A DNA stretch of 9,126 nucleotides from an uncultured Alphaproteobacteria bacterium (GTDB taxonomy: Bacteria; Pseudomonadota; Alphaproteobacteria; Rhizobiales; Aestuariivirgaceae): contig CALMLK010000123.1 of NCBI GenBank assembly GCA_937868035.1, positions 1 to 9,126 on the forward strand, written 5' to 3'. Numbering within the stretch: position 1 is the first letter of the stretch; each line of letters begins with the position of its first letter. Both the position numbers and the translations under genes were made by a program. This document shows, in pieces, positions 7,683-9,126 of the stretch. Under the pieces are notes generated by a model. That model made no database searches and was not told the DNA's origin. It saw only the letters and a program-made list of their open reading frames with translations.

Positions 7683-7699
7683 AGGGGGTGCTGCGGCGC

Positions 7700-7730
7700 A
7701 AAAAAGAAGCGGCCACGAAGGGCCGCTTTC
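7700..7730 (-). terminator. Strong intrinsic terminator upstream of htpG
   Basis: AAGCGGCC (7707-7714) and GGCCGCTT (7721-7728) form a perfect 8-bp stem with a 6-base loop. On the minus strand the stem is followed by CTTTTTTG. It lies 18 bases before the htpG -35 box and 11 bases after the stop of the possible 44-codon ORF, so it would insulate htpG from transcription arriving from the right. Confidence 0.85.
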
Positions 7731-7740
7731 AGACTCTGAC

Positions 7741-7875
7741 TCAACTCACGAAGAGTTGGGGGCCCGGCCGGATTTTACGCGGATCCCGGAGGGGCTGGGG
7801 GGCTGAAACCGGGGCTCCATCCAGCCGGGCTATCGAGGCAACATCTTCTGTATCCTCCCCCATCTTGGCGCTCAC
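7741..7875 (-). CDS. Possible small hypothetical protein, 44 residues
   Basis: A GTG-started ORF (internal ATG at codon 5) in the htpG-DUF2794 gap, ending 11 bases before a strong minus-strand terminator. The presence of that terminator with no other minus-strand gene before it is the main reason to call it. The peptide is acidic at the start (MGEDTEDVASIARL) and basic near the end (RDPRKIRPGPQLFVS), with Pro-rich stretches, no membrane segment and no known motif. No good ribosome binding site precedes either start. A candidate promoter, TTGATG-N16-TGCAAT, lies at 7930-7903. A 6-bp inverted repeat, CAACTC-N5-GAGTTG (7742-7758), spans the stop. It could instead be an untranslated small RNA. 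Confidence 0.35.
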   Translation of the reverse strand: MSAKMGEDTEDVASIARLDGAPVSAPQPLRDPRKIRPGPQLFVS

Positions 7876-7878
7876 ATG

Positions 7879-7909
7879 ATGCAATTGGGGCGGAAAGGTG
7901 AAATTGCAT
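7879..7909. promoter_or_regulatory. Inverted repeat ATGCAATT-N15-AATTGCAT in the divergent intergenic region
   Basis: Two perfect 8-base arms (7879-7886 and 7902-7909) are separated by 15 bases, so their centres are 23 bases apart, about two helical turns. The arms are AT-rich in a GC-rich region and overlap the -10 box of the candidate minus-strand promoter (7903-7908). The position, 52 bases before the DUF2794 ATG and just ahead of the possible small gene, suits an operator for divergent control. Confidence 0.4.
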
Positions 7910-7960
7910 TTTGCTTGCCAAGGCCATCAAGGCACAGCACTATGACAGGCACATGTCTGC

Positions 7961-8365
7961 ATGACGGTCGGGAGGATCATTCCCTTGGATCTGGAATCAA
8001 GTGTCGACAGCCGTCCGCGGGAAGCGGAGGAGACAACGGTTCTCCGTTTTCCCGCACATCAGGCGGCAAGGCCGGTCACCTTCGACCGGCATGAACTCAC
8101 CCAGATATTGAATCTCTACGGGCGTCATGTCGCCGAAGGCGAGTGGCGCGACTATGCCATGGAGTTCGGCAAGGAAGCGGCGAGCTTCTCGATCTTCCGC
8201 CGCGCCTCCGAACAGCCGCTCTACCGCATCGTCAAGACTCCGGCCCTCGCCCGCAAGCAGGGCATGTATGCCGTCATCGCCCAGGGTGGACTGATCCTCA
8301 AGCGCGGCCACGAGTTGGCCCCTGTGCTCCGCGTCCTCGTCAAGAAGCCAAAGCTCGCCACCTGA
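7961..8365 (+). CDS. DUF2794 family protein
   Basis: A 134-residue protein whose body matches the alphaproteobacterial DUF2794 family: VTFDRHELTQILNLYGRHVA (about 39-58), GEWRDYAMEFGKEAASFSIF, RRASEQPLYRIVKTP, LARKQGMYAVIAQGGLILKR, then GHELAPVLRVL near the end. The function is unknown; no membrane segment or signal peptide is seen. The start is uncertain. The ATG at 7961 has only a weak, distant ribosome binding site, while an in-frame TTG at 7985 has GGGAGG (7970-7975) nine bases upstream and still leaves the domain intact at 126 residues. The gene stands alone on the plus strand between divergent and convergent neighbours, and a stem-loop lies 28 bases past its stop. Confidence 0.88.
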   Translation: MTVGRIIPLDLESSVDSRPREAEETTVLRFPAHQAARPVTFDRHELTQILNLYGRHVAEGEWRDYAMEFGKEAASFSIFRRASEQPLYRIVKTPALARKQGMYAVIAQGGLILKRGHELAPVLRVLVKKPKLAT

Positions 8366-8388
8366 CGTCCGGCCTGTGGCCGCGCAGC

Positions 8389-8415
8389 AAAAAGCCCCGG
8401 TGTTTCCACCGGGGC
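8389..8415 (-). terminator. Intrinsic terminator of the Bax inhibitor-1 gene
   Basis: GCCCCGGTG (8394-8402) and CACCGGGGC (8407-8415) form a perfect 9-bp stem with a TTTC/GAAA tetraloop. On the minus strand it is followed by TTTTT (8393-8389). It lies 27 bases after the YbhL stop. On the plus strand no T-run follows, so it would serve the convergent DUF2794 gene only weakly. Confidence 0.88.
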
Positions 8416-8442
8416 CCGTCAGTGCAGGATGAAGGCTCAAGC

Positions 8443-9126
8443 CTATTCGCGGTTGCCCATGAGGCGGAGCAGCGACAGGAACAGGTTGATGAAGTCGAGG
8501 TAGAGACTGAGCGCGCCCATGATGGCCTTGCGGCCCATGACCACGGCGTCATCGCCCTCGAAGTAGATTTCCTTGATCTTCTGCGTGTCCCAGGCGGTGA
8601 GGCCGGTGAAGACGATCACGCCGATCGCCGAAAGCACGAAGCTCATGGCGCTGGACTGCAGGAAGATGTTGACGATGCTGGCGATGACGAGGCCGATCAG
8701 TCCCATGAACAGGAATGATCCCATGCCCGTCAGGTCACGCTTCGTCGTGTAGCCGTAGAGGCTCACTGCACCGAAGGTCGCGGCCGTGACGAGGAAGACC
8801 TGCGTCAGGCTGTTCGCCGTGTAGATGAGTCCGAGCGAGGCGAGGCTCACGCCCACCAGCGCCGCATAGACCCAGAAGGCGAGTTGCGCGGCGGCAACGC
8901 TCATGCGTTGCACGCCGAACGACAGCAGCATGACCAGCGCCAGCGGCGCGAAGATCACCACCCACTTGAGCGGGCTCGTGAAGATGGCGGCACCGAACGG
9001 CGTCAGCTGGCCGGCGGCATCGACGGCGGCGTGGAATGTCGCATAGGCTGCAACACCCGTGAGTGCGAGGCCCGCACCCATATAGTTGTAGACCCGCAGC
9101 ATGTAGGCGCGAAGCCCGGGGTCGAT
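8443..9126 (-). CDS. Bax inhibitor-1 (YbhL/YccA) family membrane protein, 5' end outside window
   Basis: The last 227 residues of an inner-membrane protein of the Bax inhibitor-1 family, which has about seven membrane segments. Family landmarks are YNYMGAGLALTG near the left of the fragment, then SLYGYTTKRDLTGMGSFLFM, IVFTGLTAWDTQKIKEIYF and, at the end, GALSLYLDFINLFLSLLRLM. The ATG at 9102 is not the start: the frame continues to the window edge with IDPGLRAY, which fits the usual family N-terminus (D-x-G-L-R-A-Y-M). The start must therefore lie beyond 9126. Relatives have been linked to calcium leak and membrane protein quality control, but a precise bacterial role is not settled. A strong terminator follows the gene. 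Confidence 0.93.
   Translation of the reverse strand: MDPGLRAYMLRVYNYMGAGLALTGVAAYATFHAAVDAAGQLTPFGAAIFTSPLKWVVIFAPLALVMLLSFGVQRMSVAAAQLAFWVYAALVGVSLASLGLIYTANSLTQVFLVTAATFGAVSLYGYTTKRDLTGMGSFLFMGLIGLVIASIVNIFLQSSAMSFVLSAIGVIVFTGLTAWDTQKIKEIYFEGDDAVVMGRKAIMGALSLYLDFINLFLSLLRLMGNRE

Noticed and set aside
7613..7744. Longer N-terminus for htpG
   Set aside because: It would translate through the promoter and the upstream terminator stem, and the added residues are not Hsp90-like.
7997..8440. 147-codon minus-strand frame
   Set aside because: It is antisense to the DUF2794 gene, whose domain is recognisable, and its start lies between the YbhL stop and terminator.

Overview
The window looks like a GC-rich alphaproteobacterial chromosome, probably Hyphomicrobiales (Rhizobiales) or a near relative. 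The grounds are a mesaconyl-CoA hydratase fragment (ethylmalonyl-CoA pathway), a type 2 ArgC, a DUF2794 gene, promoters of the rhizobial CTTGAC-N16/17-CTATAT type, and a YbhL-type Bax inhibitor-1 gene. No phage, insertion sequence, tRNA, rRNA or CRISPR array is visible. Most genes are housekeeping and lie on the minus strand.

Layout from left to right: (1) 1-662, the 3' part of a plus-strand mesaconyl-CoA hydratase gene, convergent with its neighbour across only 3 bases. (2) 666-5091, a minus-strand biosynthetic block, read leuC, a 51-residue membrane or secreted small ORF, argC, leuD, AEC-family transporter. leuC and leuD encode the two subunits of isopropylmalate isomerase. They are separated by about 1.4 kb holding argC (arginine synthesis) and the small ORF. 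argC, leuD and the transporter are packed with 11 and 22 base gaps and look co-transcribed. leuC has its own promoter and a stem-loop after its stop. (3) 5092-5734, a non-housekeeping stretch on the minus strand. It holds an 8-codon leader-like ORF with a very strong ribosome binding site followed directly by a GC-rich hairpin, then a second hairpin touching the ribosome binding site of a 62-residue hypothetical gene, then the leuC promoter. (4) 5735-7682, htpG (Hsp90) with a clear promoter and a classic intrinsic terminator. (5) 7700-7960, a compact intergenic region with a strong minus-strand terminator, a possible 44-codon small gene and an AT-rich inverted repeat suited to a divergent operator. 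(6) 7961-8365, a plus-strand DUF2794 gene. (7) 8389-9126, the 3' part of a minus-strand Bax inhibitor-1 (YbhL) membrane protein gene with its own terminator; it runs off the window.

No obviously new multi-gene system is present. The signals most worth a second look are small: the 51-residue ORF with its own operator-like palindrome and terminator, the 8-residue leader ORF with its hairpin, and the ATGCAATT inverted repeat in the divergent intergenic region. All product calls rest on reading protein motifs by eye; no database search was run.
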